Shown here piece by piece: positions 37,307 through 45,598 of a stretch of DNA of 64,000 nt; within the stretch, counting starts at the first letter, position 1, and each line of letters begins with the position of its first letter. Made by a program: the position numbers and the translations under genes. The DNA lies in the NCBI RefSeq assembly GCF_900156525.1, contig NZ_FTPS01000002.1:62001-126000 (forward strand). Reading direction: 5' to 3'. The notes under the pieces are model-generated. The model was not told the DNA's origin. It made no database searches and saw only the letters and a list, made by a program, of their open reading frames with translations. This DNA is from Pontibaca methylaminivorans (GTDB lineage Bacteria > Pseudomonadota > Alphaproteobacteria > Rhodobacterales > Rhodobacteraceae).

Positions 37307-39075
37307 TGGCACGCAAACTGCCGAAGAAGGATGTGGCCATTGTCGGGCTGGGCTGGACCGGTTCGATCCTGGCCATGGAACTGGCGAAGGAGGGGCTCGA
37401 CATCGTGGCGCTCGAACGCGGGCCGATGCGGCGCACCGTCAACGATTTCCGCTATCCCGAGAACACCGACGAACTCACCCATGCGCATTATTTCAAGCTG
37501 ATGCAGCGCCCCCATGAGTCGACGCTGACGATGCGCCATTCGACCGGGCAGAGGGCCCTGCCCTACCGCCGGCTCGGATCGTTCCTGCCGGGCATCGGGG
37601 TCGGCGGCGCCGGCGTGCACTGGAACGGCCAGAACTGGCGCCCAGAGGCGGCGGAGTTGCGTCTGCGCAGCTATGTGACCGAAACCTTCGGCGCCGACAT
37701 CATCCCCGACGACATGCAGATCCAGGACTGGGGCGTCACCTACGAGGAGCTCGAGCCGCATTTCGACCGCTGGGAGCGGCTGATCGGCTGCACCGGCATC
37801 GCCGGCAACATCAAGGGCGAGATCCGCGCCGGCGGCAACCCCTTCGAGGCGCCCCGCAGCGCCGAATACCCGCTGCCGCCGCTGCCGCAGGCCAGTGCCT
37901 CGCGCCGGTTCCACAAGGCGGCCGAGGACATGGGATTGCATCCCTTTCCCCGCTCCGGCGGCAACGCCTCGCGCGCCTATGTCAACGAATACGGCATGCA
38001 GCTTGGCCCGTGCACCTATTGCGGATTCTGCGAATGGTATGGCTGCTACAACTATTCCAAGGCCTCGCCGCAGACCTGCGTGCTGGATGCGCTTTATCAG
38101 CGCCCCAATGTCGAGGTGCGCACCGAGGCCAACGTGATGAAGGTCGAGCTTTCGAGCGACGGCAAGACCGCGACCGGGGTCACCTATCTTGACGAGAACC
38201 ACGAGGAAATCTTCCAGCCGGCCGATCTGGTGCTGATCTGCGCCTTTCCGATCCACAACGTGCACCTTCTGCTGCTGTCGGGCATCGGCGAACCCTATGA
38301 TCCGGCGCGCGGCAGCGGCGTGGTCGGGCGCAACTATGCCTATCAGATGATGGGCGGCACCGACGCCTTCTTTTCGGATGCGCAGTTCAAGCCCTTCGTC
38401 GGCGCCGGCATCGAGGGCACATGCGTGCTCGATTACGGGATCGAACAGATCGACTTTGCGCGCGAGGGCTTCATCGGCGGCAGCTATATCAGCGTCGGCC
38501 TCACCAACGGGCAGCCGATCCGCTCCATGCCCCTGCCCGAGGACACGCCGGCCTGGGGCGCGGAGTGGAAACAGGCGGTCGGCAAGTGGTACGGCAAAGC
38601 GCTGAACATCGGCAGCCACGGCTCGAACATGAGCTATCGCGACTGCTATCTGGATCTGGATCCGACCTATCGCGACCCGTTCGGCCGGCCGCTTTTGCGG
38701 ATGACCTTCGACTGGAAGCCAAACGACATCCGCATGACCCGTTTCATGCAGCGCCGGACCGAGGCACTGGCGCAGGCGATGGAATCCGACAGCTTCAATT
38801 CGTCCTACAAGGACGAGGACAGCCATTACGACATCCGCCCCTATCAGACCACGCATAACGTCGGCGGCGCGGTGATGGGGACCGATCCGGCGACCAGCGT
38901 CGTCAACCGCTATCTGCAAAGCTGGGACGTGCCCAATGTCTGGGTCTCGGGGGCGTCGGCCTTTCCGCAGAACATCCAGTTCAATCCGACCGGCGCGGTC
39001 GGGGCGCTGACCTACTGGATGGCCGAGGCGCTGCGCGACTATATCCGCAATCCGCGGCCGATGATGAGGGGATAG
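37303..39075 (+). CDS. GMC-family FAD dehydrogenase, gluconate dehydrogenase-type large subunit
   Basis: A 590-residue flavoprotein that oxidises a sugar or sugar acid in the periplasm. FAD-binding VAIVGLGWTGSILAMELA is at residues 11-28. A Cys cluster Cys237-x2-Cys240-x2-Cys243-x4-Cys248 (CTYCGFCEWYGC) fits the iron-sulfur site of FAD gluconate/glucose dehydrogenases. The GMC C-terminal catalytic region has QTTHNVGGAVMG (His) and FNPTGAVGALTYW (Asn). It has no signal peptide of its own, as expected for Tat hitch-hiking on the upstream subunit. Exact substrate (gluconate, 2-ketogluconate, glucose, other polyol) cannot be told from sequence. Confidence 0.92.
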   Translation: MMARKLPKKDVAIVGLGWTGSILAMELAKEGLDIVALERGPMRRTVNDFRYPENTDELTHAHYFKLMQRPHESTLTMRHSTGQRALPYRRLGSFLPGIGVGGAGVHWNGQNWRPEAAELRLRSYVTETFGADIIPDDMQIQDWGVTYEELEPHFDRWERLIGCTGIAGNIKGEIRAGGNPFEAPRSAEYPLPPLPQASASRRFHKAAEDMGLHPFPRSGGNASRAYVNEYGMQLGPCTYCGFCEWYGCYNYSKASPQTCVLDALYQRPNVEVRTEANVMKVELSSDGKTATGVTYLDENHEEIFQPADLVLICAFPIHNVHLLLLSGIGEPYDPARGSGVVGRNYAYQMMGGTDAFFSDAQFKPFVGAGIEGTCVLDYGIEQIDFAREGFIGGSYISVGLTNGQPIRSMPLPEDTPAWGAEWKQAVGKWYGKALNIGSHGSNMSYRDCYLDLDPTYRDPFGRPLLRMTFDWKPNDIRMTRFMQRRTEALAQAMESDSFNSSYKDEDSHYDIRPYQTTHNVGGAVMGTDPATSVVNRYLQSWDVPNVWVSGASAFPQNIQFNPTGAVGALTYWMAEALRDYIRNPRPMMRG

Positions 39076-39078
39076 ACC

Positions 39079-40434
39079 ATGCGAACCTGGCTGCGCGTCA
39101 TCCTTGCCCTGGCCGTGCTTGGCGCCCTTGCGCTGGCCCTGTTCGTCTTCTGGCCGCTGCGGCGGACGGCGCCGGAAGAACTGGCGGTGGCGGATGACAG
39201 CATGGCCTGGCCCGAGATGGCGGATGCCGATTATCCCCACCTTGCCGCCCTTGCCGCCGATTGCGCCGCCTGCCACACGGCCCCGGACGGCGCGCCCTTT
39301 GCCGGCGGGCGTGCCTTCAATACCCCGTTCGGCACCATCTATTCCGCCAATATCACGCCGGACCGCGATACGGGGATCGGTGATTACAGCCTCGACCAGT
39401 TCCGTGCCGCGGTGGTGGACGGCATCCGCGCCGACGGAGCGCATCTTTATCCGGCAATGCCATATGCGAGTTTCCGCAAACTGGCGGAACGCGACATCCG
39501 GGCGCTTTACACCTATTTCACCGAAGAGGTGAAACCCGTGCGCGCCGGCACCCGCAAGGCGGAGATGACGTTTCCCTTCAACCTGCGCTTCGGGGTGCGC
39601 GCCTGGAAATGGCTGGCGATGCCCGATCCCGGTTTTGCGCCGCCCGATGACCCCGTCCTTGCGCGCGGCGCCTATCTGGTCGAGGGGCCCGAACATTGCG
39701 GCGCCTGCCATACCGAGCGCAATCTCCTGTATGTGGAAAAGGGATATTCGGCGGCCGACCCCGATTTCCTGATGGGGGGCGTGCTCGAAGGCTGGCCGGC
39801 CCCGGCGCTGCGGGGCGAGGACGGCGCGCCCGCGCGCTGGTCGGCCGAGAACCTCAAGGCCTATCTGCGCGACGGTCGCAACGACCACAACGCCACGGCC
39901 GGAGAGATGACGCTGGTCATCCGCCATTCGCTCCAGCACCTGCCCGAAAGCGACATCGACGCGATGGTGGCCTATCTGCGGTCGCTGGCGCCGAACGGCG
40001 GCGGCGATGCGCCCCCGCCCGCGCCCGAACGCGATGCCGACCGGATCTGGACGGCGGCGGAGGCCGGCGGGACGACGACCATGCTGGCCCGGGCGGATCC
40101 GGCAGGGCTCGATCCTGGCGCGCGGCTCTATCTCGACAACTGCTCGGCCTGCCACATGATCGACGGCAAGGGCGCGCCGCGGGTCTTTCCCGAACTCGAC
40201 GGCAACCCGGTGGTGACCGACGCGGCCCCCGGTGGTCTGCTGCAGATGATCCTTTACGGCGACGAGATGCCCGCGACCGCCCGCATGCCGATGCGGCTGG
40301 CCATGCCGGCCTATGCCCGGCGGCTGAACGACGAGGACATCGCCGCGCTGGCCACCTTCGTGCGCAGCGCCTGGTCGAACCATGCCGATGCGGTCAGCGC
40401 CTCGGATGTCGCGGACGAACGCGCCCGGTACTGA
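39079..40434 (+). CDS. Triheme cytochrome c subunit of the FAD dehydrogenase
   Basis: A 451-residue membrane-anchored cytochrome c that passes electrons from the flavoprotein to ubiquinone or an oxidase. An N-terminal hydrophobic helix (residues 5-25) acts as anchor. Three CxxCH sites are present: Cys62-Cys65-His66, Cys207-Cys210-His211 and Cys355-Cys358-His359, the usual three-domain arrangement of gluconate/sorbitol/alcohol dehydrogenase cytochrome subunits. It starts three bases after the flavoprotein stop and completes the operon. Stress control of a respiratory periplasmic oxidase is unusual and is inferred from the EcfG promoter at 36469. Confidence 0.93.
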   Translation: MRTWLRVILALAVLGALALALFVFWPLRRTAPEELAVADDSMAWPEMADADYPHLAALAADCAACHTAPDGAPFAGGRAFNTPFGTIYSANITPDRDTGIGDYSLDQFRAAVVDGIRADGAHLYPAMPYASFRKLAERDIRALYTYFTEEVKPVRAGTRKAEMTFPFNLRFGVRAWKWLAMPDPGFAPPDDPVLARGAYLVEGPEHCGACHTERNLLYVEKGYSAADPDFLMGGVLEGWPAPALRGEDGAPARWSAENLKAYLRDGRNDHNATAGEMTLVIRHSLQHLPESDIDAMVAYLRSLAPNGGGDAPPPAPERDADRIWTAAEAGGTTTMLARADPAGLDPGARLYLDNCSACHMIDGKGAPRVFPELDGNPVVTDAAPGGLLQMILYGDEMPATARMPMRLAMPAYARRLNDEDIAALATFVRSAWSNHADAVSASDVADERARY

Positions 40435-40570
40435 GCCGCGCCTGCGGGTTCCGACCTGCCCCCGGGCCGCGCGCGGGCGGGGACAGCGGGAAATCCGTGT
40501 CGTCAAGACTTCATGACAGGTGCGCGGAACTGCGATATGGTCGCCCGGAGTCACCATATCGGAGCGACCC

Positions 40571-40990
40571 ATGAGTTCGGATATCTGTCTCCCCCTTGCC
40601 GGCAAGACGATTCTCGTGGTCGAAGACGAATATTTCCAGGCCGAGGATCTCGAACAGGCGCTTGTGAAGGCCGGCGCGCGACTGGCCGGCCCCTGCCCAT
40701 CCGTCGCGGCCGGGCGGATCGCGCTGGACGGGGAGCCGATCGACGCCGCGGTTCTCGACATCAATCTCGGCGGTGAAGACGTCTACGCATTGGCCGAGAT
40801 ACTGAACACCCGGAAGATCCCGTTCCTCTTTGCGACCGGCTATGACCGCGCGAGCCTGCCGCGGAGTTACCGTGGAACTCCGGTTCTGGAAAAGCCTTTC
40901 GGGATCGAGCAGCTTCTCGATGCGCTGGTCGGCCTTTGCGAGAGCGGGGAACGGCAGGCGGCTCGCAAGCAGCGGGCCCGGCAGGACTGA
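40571..40990 (+). CDS. Single-domain response regulator of the FAT GUY family
   Basis: A 139-residue stand-alone receiver. Glu18/Asp19 form the acidic pocket, Asp63 is the phospho-acceptor (AVLDINLGG), Thr89 and Lys108 complete the site. IPFLFATGYD (residues 83-92) is an exact match to the PFxFATGY motif defining FAT GUY receivers. These act as phosphate donors or sinks between HWE kinases and PhyR in the alphaproteobacterial general stress response (e.g. Sphingomonas SdrG). It is convergent with an HWE kinase gene whose stop lies 31 bases away. GGAG precedes the ATG. The upstream GGAAC box is not followed by GTT at the right distance. Confidence 0.92.
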   Translation: MSSDICLPLAGKTILVVEDEYFQAEDLEQALVKAGARLAGPCPSVAAGRIALDGEPIDAAVLDINLGGEDVYALAEILNTRKIPFLFATGYDRASLPRSYRGTPVLEKPFGIEQLLDALVGLCESGERQAARKQRARQD

Positions 40991-41020
40991 CGTGATCGGG
41001 CGACCGTCCGGGCCCCGTGC

Positions 41021-43336
41021 TCAGGACGGCGCGACCGCCTGCAGCGTGCTGGCCGAGACCGGGATCGAGATTTTGCAATGCACGCCGTCGGGGGTGAGCA
41101 CATGGCTGGTGCGCGCGCCCAGTTGATAGGGCAGCGCCCCGGTGATCAGATCGCGCCCCTTGCCGGCGCCATTCGGCAGGCCGGAGGGCATGACCACGCC
41201 ACTTTCGCGCCAGTCGATATGCAGCCAGGGCGATCCGCTCGCTTTCGGCTCCAGCGACCAGGTAATGGCAAGCCGCCCCGGCGCCTGGCCCAATGCGCCG
41301 TATTTGACCGCGTTGGTCGCGAGTTCATGCAACGCCAGCGCCAGGGTCTGCACCGTCGACGAACGCAGGCGAACATTGCCCGGACCCGACAGGGTCGTCC
41401 GGCCCATGTCGGCGCTCATGGCGTCGAGCTCCGCCCGGATCAGTTCGTCAAAGGTGATCCGGCTGCCGCTTTCCAGCCGGGACAGAAGGCCGTGGATGCG
41501 CGCAAGGGCACTCAGCCAGTCGCCGAAACGGGTGCGGAAATCGGCCAGGTCGGTGCTGTCCCGCCCGATCCGGTCGGCCAGCGCATGAACGATGGTCATG
41601 AGGTTGCGGGTGCGGTGCTGGAGTTCGGCCACCAGCATCTGCTGACGTTCGTTCGCCTGCTTCGCCGCGGTCACATCCAGGCCGATGCCAGCCAGCGCCC
41701 AGACATTTCCGGCGCTGTCCACCAGCGGGAAATCCACATTCCGGATCCACCGCAGATCCCCGGTATCGGCACGCCGGATGCGGAATTCATGTTCGACGAG
41801 GGCGCCCGCGCGAATGCGCCGGATGTTGTCCAGAACCCGCTTGCGGTCCTCGGGCAGGACCATCCGCAGCCAGAAGCGCAGGCTCCTGTCGAACACCGCG
41901 CCGTCATAGCCATAGATCGCCGCCGATGCCCGGCTCGACAAAATTGTCCGCAGGCTGTCCACGTCGCGGATCCACAGGACACCGGGCGCGGCATCCGCGA
42001 ACTGGGGGAACTGCGCCTCGCGCTCGCGAAGCTGCTCCTCCACGACCTTGCGCCTTGTTATGTTGCTGCCGGTGCCGAGCCACTCGGTGATCTCTCCGTC
42101 GCACCCGAAGATCGGGATCGCACGCGCAAGCACCCAGCCGGTCTGGCCGTCGGCCATGCGCACCCGATGCTCGAGCTCGAATTTCGACCTGGTGCGGATC
42201 GCCTCGTCAATGGCCGCCTCCAGCTCGTCCCGGTCCTCGGCCAGGATGTAGCGTTCCCGCCAGTCCGCGATGGGTTCGGTGACCGGTGACAGAAAATCGC
42301 TGCTTTCGAGCTGATACAGAAAATGCCAGTCGGCGCTCATGCGATAGACCGAAATGGCGCCGGCGGTGGCCAGCGCGCGGAAGCGCGCCTCGCTCTGGCG
42401 CAGGGCATCCTTTGCCCGCGTCTCCGCATCCACATCCATGATGATGGAGACCGCCCCGACGATCTCTCCGTCGGCATCGCGCAGCGGCACGGCCGAGGCA
42501 TTGGTCCAGATCGCGGCGCCCGACCGGTCGGTGTGAAGGAAATCAATGCCGGGAACGCAACGCTCGCCGCGCAGGGCCCGCGCGCCCGGGAAATGCTCCG
42601 GCGCGACCGGCTCGCCGTCACTGGTCCAGCCGCGCCGGCGCGAGGCCGAGGTCGAATCATGCGACAACAGCCGCTTGTTGGGAACGAAACGCTCCCATTC
42701 GGGATTGGACAGGATCACCCGCCCTTCCGTATCGGTGAGCGCAAGACCGACGGGCAACACGTCGAGCAGGGCCGACTGCAACCGCACGGCCTTGTCCCTT
42801 TCCCGCTCCGCGCAGATCCTGCCGGTCGCATCCGCCGTGACATTCAGAAGGCCGGCGACGCGCCCCTCCTCGTCGCGGATCGGCGAATAGGAAAAATTCC
42901 ACCAGGTGTTCTCGGGATAGCCATGCCGTGTCATCAGCAGCGGCATGGCTTCGAAGCGCAGGGATTCGCCCGCGAACACCCGCGTGACAAGCGGTTCGAT
43001 CTCGTCCCAGATCTCGGGCCATGCGTCGCGGAACGGGATCCCGAGCGCCGCGGGGTGGCGCTCTCCCAGCATCGGGGCATAGGCATCGTTGTAGATCATC
43101 GTCCGCTCGCGGCCCCAGGCAAGCTGCATCGCGTGGCCCGAGCCAAGCACGATGTCCACGGCGGTCCTGAGATACGGCGGCCAGGTTTCGATCGGGCCGA
43201 GCGGCGTCGCGGTCCAGTCGAAGGCGCGGATATGGCGTGCCATTTCTCCATCACCGGGCGGCCAGGACGCTGCGCACATTTTCTTGGGCATCTGACTGTC
43301 CGTTCCGGCGGTTCTGACGGGCGCTTCGGGTTTCAT
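41021..43336 (-). CDS. HWE-family sensor histidine kinase with multiple PAS domains
   Basis: A 771-residue soluble kinase with about four PAS modules: residues 35-180 (PENTWWNFSYSPIRDEEGR), 190-310 (LLDVLPVGLALTDTEGRVIL), 315-435 and 440-560 (FADAAPGVLWIRDVDSL). The HWE core shows VAELQHRTRNL (phospho-acceptor His), HELATNAVKYGAL and HIDWRESG. The last 330 residues strongly resemble the kinase at 27210, so the two are paralogues with swapped sensory halves (GAF versus PAS). Paired convergently with the FAT GUY receiver at 40571. AGGA precedes the ATG. Likely a general-stress sensor kinase; the signal is unknown. Confidence 0.92.
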   Translation of the reverse strand: MKPEAPVRTAGTDSQMPKKMCAASWPPGDGEMARHIRAFDWTATPLGPIETWPPYLRTAVDIVLGSGHAMQLAWGRERTMIYNDAYAPMLGERHPAALGIPFRDAWPEIWDEIEPLVTRVFAGESLRFEAMPLLMTRHGYPENTWWNFSYSPIRDEEGRVAGLLNVTADATGRICAERERDKAVRLQSALLDVLPVGLALTDTEGRVILSNPEWERFVPNKRLLSHDSTSASRRRGWTSDGEPVAPEHFPGARALRGERCVPGIDFLHTDRSGAAIWTNASAVPLRDADGEIVGAVSIIMDVDAETRAKDALRQSEARFRALATAGAISVYRMSADWHFLYQLESSDFLSPVTEPIADWRERYILAEDRDELEAAIDEAIRTRSKFELEHRVRMADGQTGWVLARAIPIFGCDGEITEWLGTGSNITRRKVVEEQLREREAQFPQFADAAPGVLWIRDVDSLRTILSSRASAAIYGYDGAVFDRSLRFWLRMVLPEDRKRVLDNIRRIRAGALVEHEFRIRRADTGDLRWIRNVDFPLVDSAGNVWALAGIGLDVTAAKQANERQQMLVAELQHRTRNLMTIVHALADRIGRDSTDLADFRTRFGDWLSALARIHGLLSRLESGSRITFDELIRAELDAMSADMGRTTLSGPGNVRLRSSTVQTLALALHELATNAVKYGALGQAPGRLAITWSLEPKASGSPWLHIDWRESGVVMPSGLPNGAGKGRDLITGALPYQLGARTSHVLTPDGVHCKISIPVSASTLQAVAPS

Positions 43337-43539
43337 CTGTCCTGCGAGCCGACTGTCCGGCGGAGCCGATGCGGCCTGTCTCGGATCAGTTCTGCCCTTG
43401 CGGAAGGTAACGCGTCAGGACGTCATAAGGTTCACCGCCGTGCCCGTCCATGGACCAGCGGACAAAACGCCCTGTCCGGCGCGGGAACAAAGCAGGGTGC
43501 CGGCGATTTCAGGAGGTCTCAACCCGAAAGGACGAACCG

Positions 43540-44046
43540 ATGAAGACGACAGAGGATATTTTCCTGGCGTGGCTGCGCGATGCTCACGCGGCCGAGAAAC
43601 AGGCGCTTTCCCTCCTGAGCACGCAGGTGGAGCATCTCGTTCACTATTCCGAACTGCGCGCACGGATCGACCAGCATATCGCGGAAACCGAAGAACAGGT
43701 GCGGGCGCTGGACGGGTTGCTCGAAAGCTATGACACCGATTCTTCGGCGATAAAGGACGTGACGGGCCGCATGATGGCCTTTGCGCAGGGCATCGGCGGT
43801 GCGGGTGCCGTCGACGAAGTCGTCAAGGGCAGCATATTCAGCTACGCGTTCGAGCAGATGGAGATCGCCAGCTACAAGGCCCTGATCGCCGTGGCGCGGC
43901 GCCTGAACGACCCCCGCGCCGTCGAGGTGCTCGAGGCCATTCTGCGGCAGGAGGAGGCCATGGCGCAGTGGCTGGCCGAGAACCTGGAGGCGGTCACGAA
44001 CGAATACCTGCTTCGCAACGAGAGTGGCGAGGAAGCAAAACGCTGA
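43540..44046 (+). CDS. Second DUF892 ferritin-like protein
   Basis: A 168-residue helical protein: begins MKTTEDIFLAWLRDAHAAEK, then ETEEQVRALDGLLESY and AFEQMEIASYKALIAVARRL. This is the YciE/YciF Glu/His helix pattern, though diverged from the copy at 20517-21011. AAGGA lies seven bases before the ATG at 43540. Upstream at 43484 there is GGAAC-N17-ATT, one base off the EcfG consensus, which may still work. A perfect 9-bp hairpin follows the stop, separating it from the convergent gene. Confidence 0.85.
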   Translation: MKTTEDIFLAWLRDAHAAEKQALSLLSTQVEHLVHYSELRARIDQHIAETEEQVRALDGLLESYDTDSSAIKDVTGRMMAFAQGIGGAGAVDEVVKGSIFSYAFEQMEIASYKALIAVARRLNDPRAVEVLEAILRQEEAMAQWLAENLEAVTNEYLLRNESGEEAKR

Positions 44047-44054
44047 TCGGCGCC

Positions 44055-44078
44055 CGCCGGCGCGCCGTTGCGCCGGCG
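44055..44078. terminator. Hairpin between convergent genes
   Basis: Perfect 9-bp stem CGCCGGCGC/GCGCCGGCG with a six-base loop, between the second DUF892 gene and the 105-aa gene. There is no U tract on either strand, so termination is only suggested. Confidence 0.4.
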
Positions 44079-44091
44079 GCCCCTGCGGGGG

Positions 44092-44409
44092 TCAGAACAT
44101 CTGCCGCCGCAGCGCCCTGCCGAGGCGGCGCGAATTGCCGGAGGTCTTGCGGCCCAGCGGGCCGAGCGCCGCACTCGCGACCTGATCCGGGCGCTTTCCC
44201 TGCAGCACGGCAGTTCCGGCCTGCACCATCGACCTGGCAAAAGCCTCCTGCTTTTCGCTGACCATCCGCGCCGATTCTCCCGGCGCCAGTTGCCAGAGCC
44301 CGGCCATTCCGGCCATGCGCATCATGATGATTGCCTGGGCCTCGGCATTCATTCGCCAGAAGGCGAAGCCGAGCTTCCAGTATTGCAGAACGGGTGTGGG
44401 CCTGATCAT
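44092..44409 (-). CDS. Small phasin-like protein (105 aa)
   Basis: A 105-residue protein with VLQYWKLGFAFWRMNAEAQ, then IIMMRMAGMAGLWQLAPGE and SEKQEAFARSMVQAG. This matches a Rhodobacterales family often labelled antifreeze protein, but its amphipathic helices resemble phasins; real function unknown. It has a basic tail. The ATG at 44409 has GGAG nine bases upstream; longer frames up to 44571 lack a ribosome site. It lies 95 bases after the DUF202 gene on the same strand and could be read from that gene's EcfG promoter. Confidence 0.75.
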   Translation of the reverse strand: MIRPTPVLQYWKLGFAFWRMNAEAQAIIMMRMAGMAGLWQLAPGESARMVSEKQEAFARSMVQAGTAVLQGKRPDQVASAALGPLGRKTSGNSRRLGRALRRQMF

Positions 44410-44504
44410 GTTCGGTGCTCCGGTTGAGAGGGGATCAGTTAGCTCTTGGCGGCGCGGCTGCCAGTGCCGGATGAACCCGCGCGCCGACGGGCCGGACGGG
44501 CCAT

Positions 44505-44897
44505 TCAGGACAGCCACAGAATCAGGGCAACAAGAAGCGAAGCAACGCTCAGAGTCACGGCGATCAGCCACATGCGGCCGGCCGGCATCGATTCGACGTC
44601 ATGTTCGTTGATGCGCCGCTGCGCCCTGCTGTCATGAACGGCGGCAATCAGGAAAATCATTATGGCGATGGCGATGAACAGGCTCGCCGCGATCTTGGCG
44701 ATCCAGACCGGTTCCATGCTGTGAAATACCGCCTGCAGGCCGATCCCGACGACCAGCGATGACATGCCGGTCCGCATCCAGCTTCCGAAGGTGCGCTCGT
44801 TCGACAGCAGGACGCGGTCTTCGGACCATCCGGTGCGCATCTCGGAAAGATCGGACTTGTCCCGGCTGAATTCGATCTTCTTCTCGTCGTCATCCAT
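44505..44897 (-). CDS. DUF202 family membrane protein (YidH-like)
   Basis: A 130-residue protein. The acidic N-terminus is followed by the DUF202 core LLSNERTFGSWMRTGMSSLV (residues about 30-49). Three hydrophobic segments are visible near residues 45-65, 72-90 and 108-128. Function unknown. The ATG at 44897 follows GGGGACCAGAT. A GGAAC-N17-GTT promoter lies 78 bases upstream. It is divergent from the thiamine genes, whose riboswitch begins about 165 bases away. Confidence 0.85.
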   Translation of the reverse strand: MDDDEKKIEFSRDKSDLSEMRTGWSEDRVLLSNERTFGSWMRTGMSSLVVGIGLQAVFHSMEPVWIAKIAASLFIAIAIMIFLIAAVHDSRAQRRINEHDVESMPAGRMWLIAVTLSVASLLVALILWLS

Positions 44898-44974
44898 ATC
44901 TGGTCCCCGTCCCCGGCACCGGGGCAATATCTGCGCGCCGCGGCGCGTCTTTCGGCGCCCCCTTTCGGATCCCG

Positions 44975-44999
44975 AACAAGCGACCGTGGCGAAGGTTCC
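44975..44999 (-). promoter_or_regulatory. EcfG-type promoter for the DUF202 gene
   Basis: On the minus strand GGAAC (44999-44995), 17 bases, GTT (44977-44975), 78 bases before the ATG at 44897. Confidence 0.75.
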
Positions 45000-45061
45000 C
45001 GCCCTCCGGCCGCGCGCCCGGCTTGCAAAGGGGCCGGCGGCGCACTAGGCTGAGGGGACTT

Positions 45062-45152
45062 ACTCGTTGGGGTGCCCCGCTTGCCGGGGCTGAGAGGCGC
45101 AGGCCGACCCATCGAACCTGATCCGGGTCATGCCGGCGGAGGGAACGGGTAG
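45062..45152 (+). promoter_or_regulatory. TPP (THI-box) riboswitch
   Basis: The conserved THI elements are in order: GGGGTGCC, a GC stem (CCCGCTTGCCGGG), GGCTGAGAGG, ACCC, GAACCTGATCCGGGTCAT and GCCGGCGGAGGGAAC. It should bind thiamine pyrophosphate and repress the downstream thi operon. The aptamer ends about 250 bases before thiS, longer than usual. Confidence 0.95.
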
Positions 45153-45400
45153 CTTGACGATGCAGGGCGGTATTGCGCCCAGGAAAGCCCCCGCGACAAA
45201 TCCGTCGGCCGAAATGGGGGCGACGTGACTGCAATCGCATGTTCATCACAGACTCGGGCAACGCGTCCGACACCGGCTCTGACACCTGGTCCGGCTGCGG
45301 CACCGGCATGTCCGGGCCGCCCGCACCCGGCCCCGGCCGGACCGGCCGGCCATTGCGCGGGCCGCTGGTGCATCCCCGACATCATCAACGGAGGATCGAG
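45153..45400 (+). other. Leader between TPP riboswitch and thiS; no intact gene
   Basis: This 248-base stretch stays open in the thiS frame back to 45173 but has no recognisable domain; a GTG frame starting at about 45226 reads VTAIACSSQTR and runs into thiS. In relatives the riboswitch is usually followed directly by a biosynthesis gene such as thiC or thiO. It may be expression-platform sequence or the scar of a deleted gene. Confidence 0.4.
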
Positions 45401-45595
45401 ATGAAGATCACCCTTAACGGCGAGGCCCGCAGGACAAGCGCCGCGACCCTGGCCGACCTGCTGGCGGAATGCGGGTTCGACGGGCGGATCGCCACCGCCC
45501 GCAACGGCGATTTCGTGCCCCGCACGCAGCGCGGCGCGACGCCGATTCACGACGGCGACCGGATCGAGGTCGTCGCCCCCATGCAGGGGGGCTGA
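45401..45595 (+). CDS. thiS: Sulfur carrier protein ThiS
   Basis: A 64-residue ubiquitin-fold protein ending in Gly-Gly, the site adenylated by ThiF and converted to a thiocarboxylate that supplies sulfur for the thiazole of thiamine. MKITLNGEARRTSAATLADL and the end IEVVAPMQGG are typical. ACGGAGG lies 7-8 bases before the ATG. First gene of thiS-thiG-thiE-thiF-tenA. Confidence 0.94.
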   Translation: MKITLNGEARRTSAATLADLLAECGFDGRIATARNGDFVPRTQRGATPIHDGDRIEVVAPMQGG

Positions 45596-45598
45596 GCC

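Noticed and set aside
40526-40550. GGAAC box upstream of the FAT GUY receiver
   Set aside because: At N17 it is followed by GAG, not GTT, so it does not meet the consensus.
37264-40764. 1166-codon minus-strand open frame opposite the dehydrogenase operon
   Set aside because: It is antisense to three genes with clear family motifs and heme sites, is rich in His/Gly/Arg as expected of a codon mirror in high-GC DNA, and shows no domain.
43484-43508. EcfG-like element GGAAC-N17-ATT before the second DUF892 gene
   Set aside because: One base off the consensus; noted in the gene entry but not counted among the exact copies.
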